A stretch of 64,000 nt of DNA. Origin: Streptomyces sp. P9-A2. GTDB lineage: Bacteria; Actinomycetota; Actinomycetes; Streptomycetales; Streptomycetaceae. Positions 55,559 through 63,010 of the stretch are shown here, in pieces. The notes beneath the pieces were generated by a model. It saw nothing but the letters and a program-made list of their open reading frames with translations, was not told where the DNA came from and did no database searches. The stretch covers positions 5,208,001-5,272,000 of the forward strand of contig NZ_JAZIFX010000001.1 in NCBI RefSeq assembly GCF_036634175.1, written 5' to 3'. The first letter of the stretch is position 1. Every line of letters starts with the position of its first letter. The position numbers were made by a program, and so were the translations under genes.

Positions 55559-56995
55559 ATGGTGGACTTCGTGGGTCGTCGGCAGGAGCTGGCGACGTTG
55601 GAGCGAGAGCTGCAGAAGGTGGCGGCAGGGGCTGGCGGGGAGCGGCCCGGTCGGTGCGTGATGTTGCGTGGGCGGCGCCGGGTGGGCAAGTCGCGGCTGG
55701 TCGAGCGGTTCGCGGAGCGCTCCGGGGCCCCGTTCTTGTTCTACGCGGCGACCGGTGCGTCCCCTGGGGGTGATCTTGCACGGCTCGCCCGGGACGCCCA
55801 GGCATCGACGCTGCCGATGGCGCGGCTCGTGGCCGCCGCGCGGCCGGAGAGCTGGGACGCCGCGTTCGACGTGCTGGCAGCCGCGCTGCCCGCTGACCGG
55901 GCGAGCGTGCTGATCATCGACGAGGTGCCGTACCTGATGGATGCCGGTGGCGCCTTTGAGGGGATGCTGCAACGGGCCTGGGACCGGGTGCTGGAGACCA
56001 AGCCGGTGCTGCTGGTCCTCATCGGCTCCGATCTGTCGATGATGGAGGCCCTGAACAGCTACGGGCGCCCCTTCCATCAGCGCGGCCGGGAGATGGTGCT
56101 GGGACCCCTGAACCCCGCAGAGGTGGGGCAGATGCTCGGACTGGAACCGGCGGAAGCCTTCGACGCCGCGCTGGTCACCGGCGGGCTGCCGCTGATCTGC
56201 GCGGAGTGGCCGCGAGGCGCAGGACTGTGGGACTTCCTCGGCGAGGCGCTGAGCGACCCGGTCTCGGCCCTGCTGGTGTCGGCCGAGCGCTCGCTGGCTG
56301 CCGAATTCCCCCCGCAGGCTCAGGCGCGTACGGTGCTGGCAGCCGTCGGCAGTGGCGAGCGGACCTTCACCAACATCGCCCGTGCGGCCGGCGGGATCGG
56401 GGCCACGCCGCTGCATCGAGCCCTGGAACTGCTCACGAACAAGCGGATCGTCGCTGCGGAGCTACCCGTATCGCTGCGTCCTTCAAAGGATCGCCGCTAC
56501 CGGGTGACAGACCCCTACCTGCGCTTCTGGCTGCACCTGCTCGGTCCGTCCATGGAGGAGATCGAGCGGGGACGGGGTGATCTGACCTTGGCGCGCATCC
56601 GGGAGAACTGGACCAGCTGGCGCGGCCGGGCGGTCGAGCCCCTTGTCCGCGAGGCCCTGGCGCGGATACTGCCCGATGACAGGCTGCCCGCGGCCCCCGC
56701 AGTGGGCGGCTACTGGACCCGCACCAACGACGTCGAGATCGACATCGTCGGGGCGGACCGCGCCCCCATCGCCAAGGAGCTGCTCTTCGTCGGCTCCATC
56801 AAGTGGCTGGAGCAGTCGCCCTTCGACCGGCACGACCTGGCAGCCCTCCATCGACACCGGGCCGCCCTCACCGGCGAACCTGTTCCCGTCGTGGCGGTCT
56901 CGCGCAGCGGAGTCGACTGCCCGGGGCTCGATACCTCCTATGGTCCCGGCGATCTGCTGACCGCCTGGCCACTGCGAGCGGCGGATGACAGGTGA
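55559..56995 (+). CDS. AAA-family ATPase with DUF234 nuclease-like C-terminus
   Basis: The 478-residue protein has the archaeal-ATPase/DUF234 layout: FVGRRQELATLERELQ, Walker A RGRRRVGKSRLVERF, Walker B VLIIDEVPYLMD and a winged-helix region. The C-terminal domain carries a PD-(D/E)xK-like pattern (NDVEIDIVGAD, then LFVGSIKWLE). These ATPases are common and scattered in Streptomyces; their role is unknown, and some are suspected to belong to mobile or defence systems. ATG 55559 has GGAGG at nine bases. Confidence 0.85.
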   Translation: MVDFVGRRQELATLERELQKVAAGAGGERPGRCVMLRGRRRVGKSRLVERFAERSGAPFLFYAATGASPGGDLARLARDAQASTLPMARLVAAARPESWDAAFDVLAAALPADRASVLIIDEVPYLMDAGGAFEGMLQRAWDRVLETKPVLLVLIGSDLSMMEALNSYGRPFHQRGREMVLGPLNPAEVGQMLGLEPAEAFDAALVTGGLPLICAEWPRGAGLWDFLGEALSDPVSALLVSAERSLAAEFPPQAQARTVLAAVGSGERTFTNIARAAGGIGATPLHRALELLTNKRIVAAELPVSLRPSKDRRYRVTDPYLRFWLHLLGPSMEEIERGRGDLTLARIRENWTSWRGRAVEPLVREALARILPDDRLPAAPAVGGYWTRTNDVEIDIVGADRAPIAKELLFVGSIKWLEQSPFDRHDLAALHRHRAALTGEPVPVVAVSRSGVDCPGLDTSYGPGDLLTAWPLRAADDR

Positions 56996-57246
56996 GGAGC
57001 GGGAGCTGGTGAGCGCGATCAGGCTGCAGAAGCCGGAGACGTCCCGCAGACCTCGGCCCGTAGCCGGCGCTCCTGAGACTCCTCGTACTTCGTCGCGGAT
57101 CCCGTTCTGGGACGACTTCGCATTTCCGCAGGTCACATGAGTCGTGGTGGAGCGGCCTTCTCTTCACTGCCTCCTTCCGCGCGGACACTACTGACCCAGC
57201 CATACGGTTTCCGGAGATACCGTTGCCGCCCCCTCCCGGTTGCAGG

Positions 57247-57354
57247 ATGCGCGCTGTTCAGTTCGAGGTGGCGCGGGTGGTCCGAGTTATTCCTCGTCAC
57301 GTAGCGCTCGATCACATGGCCGGAGCCAATCTCCTTGGGGTGCTGGAAGAGCAT
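57247..57354 (-). pseudogene. DUF6000 N-terminal remnant (copy iii)
   Basis: MLFQHPKEIGSGHVIERYVT and the following NNSDHPRHLELNSAH match the first 35 residues of copy i, after which homology ends. The rest of the gene was deleted, probably when the DUF234 ATPase segment arrived; 56996-57246 contains nothing recognisable. Confidence 0.8.
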
Positions 57355-57358
57355 GGGG

Positions 57359-58082
57359 TCACCTCTCCAGGTGCAGGTCGGTGTGGTCGATCCAGGCAGG
57401 GGCGACGAAGATGTCGTCGCCGACGGGGGCTTCGCCAGCCTCCAGCAGGGACCACGCGCGGGCCTCTTCGACCAGGTGCTCCCAGGGGGGCGGTCCAGTT
57501 GAGTTCCCAGTCGAGACGGGGACCGTCGACGTCGTACGTATGCCCGGCGTGCACCTGCCAGAACTGGGAGTAGAGGATTACTTGGGCATGGTCGGCCAGG
57601 TCGTTGATGATCCCGGTGAAGCGGGCTGAGGGCCAGCCGGGGGCGTCATCCGCAGCGGTGGTGCGCAGGTGCGCGGTGAGCGGTGGGACGACAGGGCTGC
57701 GGGCGCCGAGTTCGGTCAGGGCCCAGCGGATGCCGGCGGGCTCGGTCCAGTCGGGTGGGGTCTGCCGTTCCAGGCAGGCGCGGTAGGCGCGGCGCAGGGG
57801 CTCGACCGCGCCGTCGATCTCCAGGCTCGCCAGGACGATGGCCGCCCATTCGCGGACGGTGGGGTTGTCGCTGTCCAGCAGCCTGATGAGGGCGGGTCCG
57901 CAGCGGGGATCGCCCACCTCCTCGAAGACCTCGATGGCGGTCAGCCGGCCGAAGGCGTCGAGGGAGGGGAGTCCGTCGATGATGGCTTCGGAGCCGATCC
58001 GGATCAGTTCGGCGCGGGCGTCGTAGGACGTGCCGGCTTCGCCGGCGAGCTGCTGGACGAGTCTCTCGATGGGGAGAGTCAG
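57359..58082 (-). pseudogene. HEAT-repeat gene with lost start codon and frameshift (copy iii)
   Basis: The codon matching the copy i ATG is CTG here. The HEAT region (LDAFGRLTAIEVFEEVGDPR, LIRLLDSDNPTVREWA) remains in frame. One extra G in the run at about 57486-57491 then shifts the frame, so the C-terminal segment (GDDIFVAPAWIDHTDLHLER) is in another frame. Low-level initiation at CTG through coupling is possible, but the tail is lost. Confidence 0.75.
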
Positions 58083-58465
58083 GAGGCGGGTCGGTCGCGG
58101 CGCCAGAAGGTGGGAAGCCACCAGCAGAGCACCGAGGGGTCCGCCGGCCACGGGGCCCAGTCCTTCGCTTCCCAGACCTCGAAGGAGTCCCGCGTGAGGT
58201 CGATCGGGCGCCAGGCCGGATCGAGCGGCTCGTCCGCTGCCGGAGGCCGGACGAACCGTCGGCCGTGCTGGTCGCAGGCGCCGAAATCCCGGTAGTTGTG
58301 TCGGGCCTCGACCAGGGAGACCTTGTTCGCCCCGCTGTCCACGGTCGGCCACCGGAACTGGATGGTGTCGTCCTCCCAGAAGCAGACGGGGCAGATCGCG
58401 AATGACCCGGGCATCTCGTCCAGTACGAGGCGCCCGCAGCAGGGGCAGGGATGGCGGCGGCTCAC
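58079..58465 (-). CDS. CPCC-type cysteine-rich protein (copy iii, intact)
   Basis: The 128-residue protein is nearly the same as copy i: CPCCGRLVLDEMPGSFAICP, then CFWEDDTIQFRWPTVDSGAN, and the same C-terminal WAPWPADPSVLCWWLPTFWR. Reading starts at GTG 58465. It is the only member of the third CPCC-HEAT-DUF6000 set that is still complete. Function unknown. Confidence 0.75.
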   Translation of the reverse strand: MSRRHPCPCCGRLVLDEMPGSFAICPVCFWEDDTIQFRWPTVDSGANKVSLVEARHNYRDFGACDQHGRRFVRPPAADEPLDPAWRPIDLTRDSFEVWEAKDWAPWPADPSVLCWWLPTFWRRDRPAS

Positions 58466-58530
58466 TGGCGCAGTCTCGTAGATGGGCCGATCCCGGTGCC
58501 ATGCATTTCCGGACCGGTAGAGGAGCTGCC

Positions 58531-58743
58531 GGTCCGCAGACGGTCCGCAGGACACTCGTAGAAGCCCGTCGGAGGCCAACGCAACCAAACGGTGAAGTGC
58601 CTGGTCAGAGGTTGGTGCGGGGCTCCGCCGCAGGTCAGGATCGGGGCGCAGGCGTTCCGCTTCAACGTCTGATTGGACGTGGACAAACGGCCTGACCTGC
58701 GAGAAAGCAGGTCAGGCCGTTGCGCTGTCCGCAGTAGTCCGCA
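58531..58743. other. Att copy E (left arm, core, divergent right arm)
   Basis: Left arm 58531-58654, core 58655-58668 (FRFNV, stop TGA). The right arm differs from A-C. It has a perfect 15-base inverted repeat (58686-58721, six-base loop) whose arms contain CAGGTCAG, and then a new GTCCGCA pair (58727 and 58737). The hairpin probably terminates transcription from the RelE operon. The leader of the CPCC gene fills 58466-58530. Confidence 0.75.
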
Positions 58744-58756
58744 GAACCTGGAGCAG

Positions 58757-59020
58757 TTACGTGTCGTAGACCGTGGAGCGGTGTCCGACGTGTACGACCC
58801 ACACCACCAGCTCCCCGTTGTCGATCGTGTAGACGACACGGTAGTCGCCGACCCGTAGGCGGCGGCGCTCAGGCTGGGATACGAGTGCGGTGGTGTTGAA
58901 GCCGAAGGGGTCGATCTCCAGCTCTGTCAGTTTGGCCAGGATGCGAAGCGCCATGTCACGCGGGATCTTGCGCAGCTCGGCCTGGGCCTCGGGCCGGAAC
59001 ACCGTGCGGTAGTCACTCAC
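58757..59020 (-). CDS. RelE/ParE-family toxin
   Basis: The 87-residue protein has the RelE fold pattern: YRTVFRPEAQAELRKIPRDM, then LRVGDYRVVYTIDNGELVVW and VVHVGHRSTVYD. RelE toxins cut mRNA on the ribosome; ParE toxins poison gyrase, and sequence alone does not separate them firmly. It overlaps its antitoxin gene by eight bases. The stop codon lies only 13 bases from the att E arm. Confidence 0.9.
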   Translation of the reverse strand: MSDYRTVFRPEAQAELRKIPRDMALRILAKLTELEIDPFGFNTTALVSQPERRRLRVGDYRVVYTIDNGELVVWVVHVGHRSTVYDT

Positions 59021-59282
59021 TGCGTGCCAGCGTCTCCCTCATCACGTCCTCGATCGTGACGCCGGCGGCCGGGCTCGCCATGCGCTCGTCGATGATGCGG
59101 TTGATCTCGCGCTCTTCCCACTCCTGGTACTTGCGCAGCACCTCGATCGAGACCACGGCGGCGACCTGCTTGCCGCGACGGGTGATGACAGTGGGCACGT
59201 CGTCGCGGTCGGCCCGTTCGACGACTTCGGCCAAGTGAGCGCGTACGTCGCGGATGGACTCTATGGGCAGCGGCTGAGTCAT
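59013..59282 (-). CDS. Phd/YefM-family antitoxin
   Basis: The 89-residue protein has the Phd/YefM N-terminus (IESIRDVRAHLAEVVERADR, PTVITRRGKQVAAVVSIEVL) and an acidic flexible C-terminus (MASPAAGVTIEDVMRETLAR). It is the first gene of the pair and should repress the operon through the palindrome just upstream. Confidence 0.92.
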   Translation of the reverse strand: MTQPLPIESIRDVRAHLAEVVERADRDDVPTVITRRGKQVAAVVSIEVLRKYQEWEEREINRIIDERMASPAAGVTIEDVMRETLARSE

Positions 59283-59306
59283 GCTTCAAGGGTACCAAGT
59301 GTGCAA

Positions 59307-59316
59307 TGTGTACACA
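59307..59316. promoter_or_regulatory. Operator palindrome of the Phd-RelE operon
   Basis: TGTGTACACA is a perfect palindrome 25 bases upstream of the antitoxin start. Phd/YefM repressors are known to bind palindromes centred on TGTACA. A further TGTGTGC half-site follows. Confidence 0.65.
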
Positions 59317-59393
59317 ATGTGTGCGGGCCCCGGTCGGCGCCGGGGGGCAGCGGTGGCAGTATGCGGGGATATCACGAGAGGGGCCGGGGCGGG

Positions 59394-61577
59394 ATGGGGC
59401 GCAGTGAGCGGGAGGCAGTTGCCGCGGGAGGGCGGCTGTACGAGGCGGCGCAGGTGGTGGCCGGTGACCACGGGCGGGCTGTCGAGGCGGTTCGGGCGGC
59501 GCTGAAGCCGATCTGCGATATGGCGGCGGAACAGGCGCTGGACGCCATCCCAGTGGCCCGGTTGAAGGAGGTCACCGAGGGTCGGCTGAGGCTCGGTGAA
59601 GTCGAGAGGAGCGGGCTGCGGTCGGTCCGGCAGGTACTCGATGCCGGCTCCTACCGGTTGCGACAGGTCCCTGGCGTGGGGCAGAGGACTGCCGATCAGG
59701 TCATCGCGGCGGCACGTCAGATATCTGATGCCGTTCGGGAGACCACAGCCGTCCACATCGACGTGGATCGGCCGGAGCCCCGAACCACCTCACTCGTCAT
59801 GGCCCTGCATGTGCTGGTGGGAGCGGGCCCCGATGCGCGGCGAGCCGTAGACACGGCCATGGCTCTCTCGGAGCGGCTCGGTCCGCTGCTGGCCGAGGCC
59901 AAGCCGGCCGCCGGGCGGCTGCGGATGCTGCTGGTGGGGCAGGTCAAACGAGCCCGGGCGCTGGAGGCCGTTGCAGAGGTCCGCAGGCTGACCGAGGAAG
60001 CAGCGCAGGGCGGTGTGCCGGAGCTGCTTGCACAGGCCTCGGTGGATCTGCTGCGCGGTACCTCGACCGAGGTTGCGGCCTGGGTCGACTTCGAGCTGCG
60101 TTCCGCCGAGTACTACAGCCTGCTCGCGGAGATCTCCGGCCGCAGACCCGACACTGCCGCTGCCGAGGGGTTCCTGCCCGACGAAGTTGCCGAGCGGGTC
60201 CGCGACCAGATGCTTGATGACACTCACCGACGGGTGTCGCTGCGCGGCTATCAAGCCTTCGGGGCGCGCTTCGCCCTGGCGCAACGCAAGGTGATTCTTG
60301 GCGACGAGATGGGGCTCGGCAAGACCATCCAGGCCATCGCTGCTCTGGCTCATCTCGCTGCCGAGGGGCAGAGCCACTTCATGGTCGTCTGCCCGGCCAG
60401 CGTCCTGATCAACTGGACACGCGAGATCGAGGCCCGCAGCAAGCTGCGCGTGATGCCTCTTCACGGCCCCGACAGACAGGAAGCGTTCGCCGACTGGAAG
60501 GGCCGGGGCGGCGTAGGGGTGACTACCTTCGACGCCTTGCGTGGTTTCCCGGCCCCCGGGGGCGGCGAGCTGGGGATGCTGGTCGTGGACGAGGCGCACT
60601 ATGTGAAGAATCCGAAGACGCGTCGCTCCCAGGCCGTGACTGAATGGTCCGGGCACTGCGAACGCGTTCTCTTCATGACCGGCACGCCCATGGAGAACCG
60701 AGTCGCCGAGTTCCGCAGCCTCGTGCAGATTCTCCAGCCGCACCTGGCAGGTGCTGTCGGTGACCGTGACGGAGTGGCCGGTTCCAAGGCCTTCCGGAAG
60801 GCCGTCGCCCCGGTCTATCTGCGGCGCAACCAGCAGGATGTTCTGACCGAACTGCCCGCACTCCAGCAGACGGACGAGTGGGAGGAGCTGAGCGCGTCGG
60901 ACGAAGACGCCTACCGCGAGGCCGTGCGCGCCGGCAACTTCATGGCGATGCGTAGAGCGGCGTACGCGCGCCCCGAGAAGTCGGCCAAGTTGAACCGGCT
61001 GCGCGAGATCGTCGAGGACGCCGCCGGGAATGGGTTGAAGGTGGTGGTGTTCTCCAACTTCAGGGATGTCCTTGGAGCGGTGAAGGACACGCTGGACGGC
61101 GCGCGGAGCAATGGTGGCGGTCAGGTGTTCGGTCCGATCTCGGGAAGCGTGCCGCCCGCGCGCCGTCAGCAGTTGGTGGACGAGTTTGCCGCCGTGCCGG
61201 GTCATGCGGTGCTGGTGGCGCAGATCGAGGCGGCGGGGGTGGGGCTCAACATGCAGGCCGCGGCCGTCGTGATCATCTGTGAGCCTCAGATCAAACCGAC
61301 CATCGAACACCAGGCGGTGGCGCGGGCCCACCGCATGGGGCAGGTGCGTTCGGTCCGGGTGCACCGGCTGCTCACCACCCGCGGGGTGGACGAGCGGATG
61401 GTGGAGATGCTGAAGAACAAGACCCGCCTGTTCGACGCGTACGCACGGCGCAGCGCGGTCGCCGAGTCGACGCCGGACGCGGTCGACGTTTCGGACACGG
61501 CGATGGCCCGCCAGATCGTCGAGGAGGAGCAGGCGCGGCTGGGAGCGGTCCGCAAAGAGTCCGCAGGACACCCGTAA
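59394..61577 (+). CDS. SNF2-family DNA-dependent ATPase/helicase
   Basis: The 727-residue protein has a helical N-terminus with a helix-hairpin-helix (RLRQVPGVGQRTADQVIAAA). The SNF2 core shows Walker A GDEMGLGKTIQAI, DEAH in LVVDEAHYVKN and FMTGTPMENRV. The helicase C lobe follows (VVFSNFRDVL, AAGVGLNMQAAAVVI, QAVARAHRMGQ). It would remodel or translocate on DNA; SNF2 proteins occur in several phage-defence systems. ATG 59394 is favoured over ATG 59361. The last ten or so codons (after QEEQARLG-type EEEQARLGAV) are drawn from att copy F. Confidence 0.88.
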   Translation: MGRSEREAVAAGGRLYEAAQVVAGDHGRAVEAVRAALKPICDMAAEQALDAIPVARLKEVTEGRLRLGEVERSGLRSVRQVLDAGSYRLRQVPGVGQRTADQVIAAARQISDAVRETTAVHIDVDRPEPRTTSLVMALHVLVGAGPDARRAVDTAMALSERLGPLLAEAKPAAGRLRMLLVGQVKRARALEAVAEVRRLTEEAAQGGVPELLAQASVDLLRGTSTEVAAWVDFELRSAEYYSLLAEISGRRPDTAAAEGFLPDEVAERVRDQMLDDTHRRVSLRGYQAFGARFALAQRKVILGDEMGLGKTIQAIAALAHLAAEGQSHFMVVCPASVLINWTREIEARSKLRVMPLHGPDRQEAFADWKGRGGVGVTTFDALRGFPAPGGGELGMLVVDEAHYVKNPKTRRSQAVTEWSGHCERVLFMTGTPMENRVAEFRSLVQILQPHLAGAVGDRDGVAGSKAFRKAVAPVYLRRNQQDVLTELPALQQTDEWEELSASDEDAYREAVRAGNFMAMRRAAYARPEKSAKLNRLREIVEDAAGNGLKVVVFSNFRDVLGAVKDTLDGARSNGGGQVFGPISGSVPPARRQQLVDEFAAVPGHAVLVAQIEAAGVGLNMQAAAVVIICEPQIKPTIEHQAVARAHRMGQVRSVRVHRLLTTRGVDERMVEMLKNKTRLFDAYARRSAVAESTPDAVDVSDTAMARQIVEEEQARLGAVRKESAGHP

Positions 61578-61684
61578 GCGACCGTCGGGACCCAACGCAC
61601 TCCAACGGGGAAATGCCTGGTCAGGGCGTTGCGTACGGCTCCGCCGCAGGTCAGGATCGGGGATCAGGCATTCCGCTTCAACGT
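61547..61684. other. Att copy F (right end of the visible array)
   Basis: The left arm (61547-61670) has the GTCCGCA pair and CTCCGCCGCAGGTCAGG. The core 61671-61684 again encodes FRFNV, with stop TGA. What follows (GGGCTTCGTCAAGCCC hairpin and a GGGGTTGG/CCGACCCC hairpin, 61709-61768) does not match the other right arms. It is either the native flank of the insertion site or another type of arm. Confidence 0.75.
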
Positions 61685-61842
61685 GTGATCAATTCGTTAC
61701 TGGAAGCTAAGGGCTTCGTCAAGCCCGCAGGTGGCAAGGGGTTGGTCTCCTTGAGAGCCGACCCCTTGTTGTTGCCTGTGCCGGGGTGGTGCTGGGATGT
61801 CTGCCCCTTCGCCGGGCGTCTGCTCTGTCCATGAGCGATAAG

Positions 61843-61866
61843 AGTGGTACGTTATTTGGTACCACT
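61843..61866. promoter_or_regulatory. Operator-like inverted repeat before yefM
   Basis: AGTGGTAC-8-GTACCACT is perfect and lies 18 bases upstream of the antitoxin start. Position and symmetry fit autoregulation by the YefM-YoeB complex. Confidence 0.6.
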
Positions 61867-61884
61867 GTCGGAAAGGGTGAGGTC

Positions 61885-62169
61885 ATGTCCATAACTGCGA
61901 GCGAAGCCCGCAAGGCTCTCTTTCCGCTGATCAAGAAGGTCAACGACAACCACGAGGCCATCGAGATCGTTTCCAAACACGGCAATGCCGTGCTCGTCTC
62001 GGCCGAGGACTATGCGGCATTGCGTGAGGGCTCGTACCTGCTGCGCTCGCCGGCGAACGCTCGCCGGTTGCTCAAGGCGTACGAGAACGCCCTGGCTAAC
62101 ATCAACGTGTCAGAGCGAGAGCTGATCGACCCCGACTCGCCGGATGCGGCCAGTGAGGGTGCTGAGTGA
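61885..62169 (+). CDS. yefM: YefM-family antitoxin
   Basis: The 94-residue protein reads MSITASEARKALFPLIKKVN, HEAIEIVSKHGNAVLVSAED and YLLRSPANARRLLKAYENAL, a clear YefM. AAAGGGTGAGG precedes ATG 61885. It binds YoeB with its C-terminal part and represses the operon. The toxin gene overlaps its stop by four bases. Confidence 0.93.
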   Translation: MSITASEARKALFPLIKKVNDNHEAIEIVSKHGNAVLVSAEDYAALREGSYLLRSPANARRLLKAYENALANINVSERELIDPDSPDAASEGAE

Positions 62170-62420
62170 GGCTCGTCTTCGAAGATCAGGGCTGGGAGGA
62201 CTACACGTCCTGGCTCAAGAACGATCGCAAGATGCTCGCTCGGATCAACAAGCTCATCGAGGACGTCAAACGCGACCCCTTCACTGGAATCGGTAAGCCA
62301 GAGCCCCTCAAGTACCACTTGCCCGGGGCGTGGTCGAGGCGGATCGACGACGAGCACCGCCTCGTCCATCTGGTGACGGACAGGGAGATCGTCATCCTCG
62401 CGGCTCGTTACCGCTACTGA
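62166..62420 (+). CDS. yoeB: YoeB-family mRNA interferase toxin with altered end
   Basis: The 84-residue protein aligns end to end with E. coli YoeB (MRLVFEDQGWEDYTSWLKND, GIGKPEPLKYHLPGAWSRRI, DDEHRLVHLVTDREI). Glu46 and Arg65 equivalents are present. The C-terminal catalytic pair His83-Tyr84 reads Arg-Tyr here (ARYRY, codon CGC). YoeB cuts mRNA at translating ribosomes. The His-to-Arg change could weaken catalysis or reflect a family variant. The start is GTG 62166. Confidence 0.92.
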   Translation: MRLVFEDQGWEDYTSWLKNDRKMLARINKLIEDVKRDPFTGIGKPEPLKYHLPGAWSRRIDDEHRLVHLVTDREIVILAARYRY

Positions 62421-63010
62421 CCGCTCGGGCGGTGCAGGCGTTCCTGGGGATGCTGCTCCCGCGCTGGGATGTCACTGTCGCCCTCCGTGCCGGCCTCGAA
62501 CATGAGGTCGGCACGGAGGCTGTTCGGTGCCGTCCGGGGCGCAGTGGAGCCTGGCCGTGAAGAAACCGGCCGCTGCGTTCGGGATCTCGTCGGCCGCGTC
62601 GGTTCGGCGATATCACTTCATCGCCTTCATCGGCTTGGACTCCTCCGCTGGAGGCTGACGGGCGTCGGGCCGGCGGAAAGGCGCACCAGGGCGTTCTCGG
62701 CCTCGGCCGACAGGGAGACCGAACCGGCGAGGCCGCGCCGATCCGTCACCGCCCGCCGCAGCGGCTCGCGGACCTCGTCCGCCCGGAGTCCGGAGCCTCA
62801 GCACCGGCAACCGTGAGAGCAACGGCGACACCTTGACGTGTTCGGGCTGGTCAGTGGCGCACTTCTGACCGTCGGGCGGCGCCTCGGCCGACACCGGTGC
62901 TTACCATGCCAGGGAGACGGGTCGGGCGGCAATGGGTGGATTTCCCCTGTTCAGGGTGGAGGGTGCCGTAACAGGTCCGAAGCCGGGCCCCGGTGCGAAG
63001 AATCCGGGGT
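62421..63010. other. Right-flank intergenic region with a terminator-like hairpin
   Basis: A perfect 11-base-pair stem (CCTCCGTGCCG with its complement, 62482-62519, 16-base loop) probably ends yoeB transcription. The reverse strand around 62650-62760 reads short coding-like stretches without a start, possibly a degraded gene. I see no complete gene in these 590 bases. Confidence 0.45.

Noticed and set aside
35347..61684. A complete conjugative or phage element
   Set aside because: No integrase, excisionase, relaxase, FtsK-type translocase, replication or phage structural gene is found in the interval.
62613..62894. A 93-residue minus-strand frame in the right flank
   Set aside because: It has Arg/Pro/Ala-rich composition, no Shine-Dalgarno and no family resemblance; at most a degraded gene lies here.
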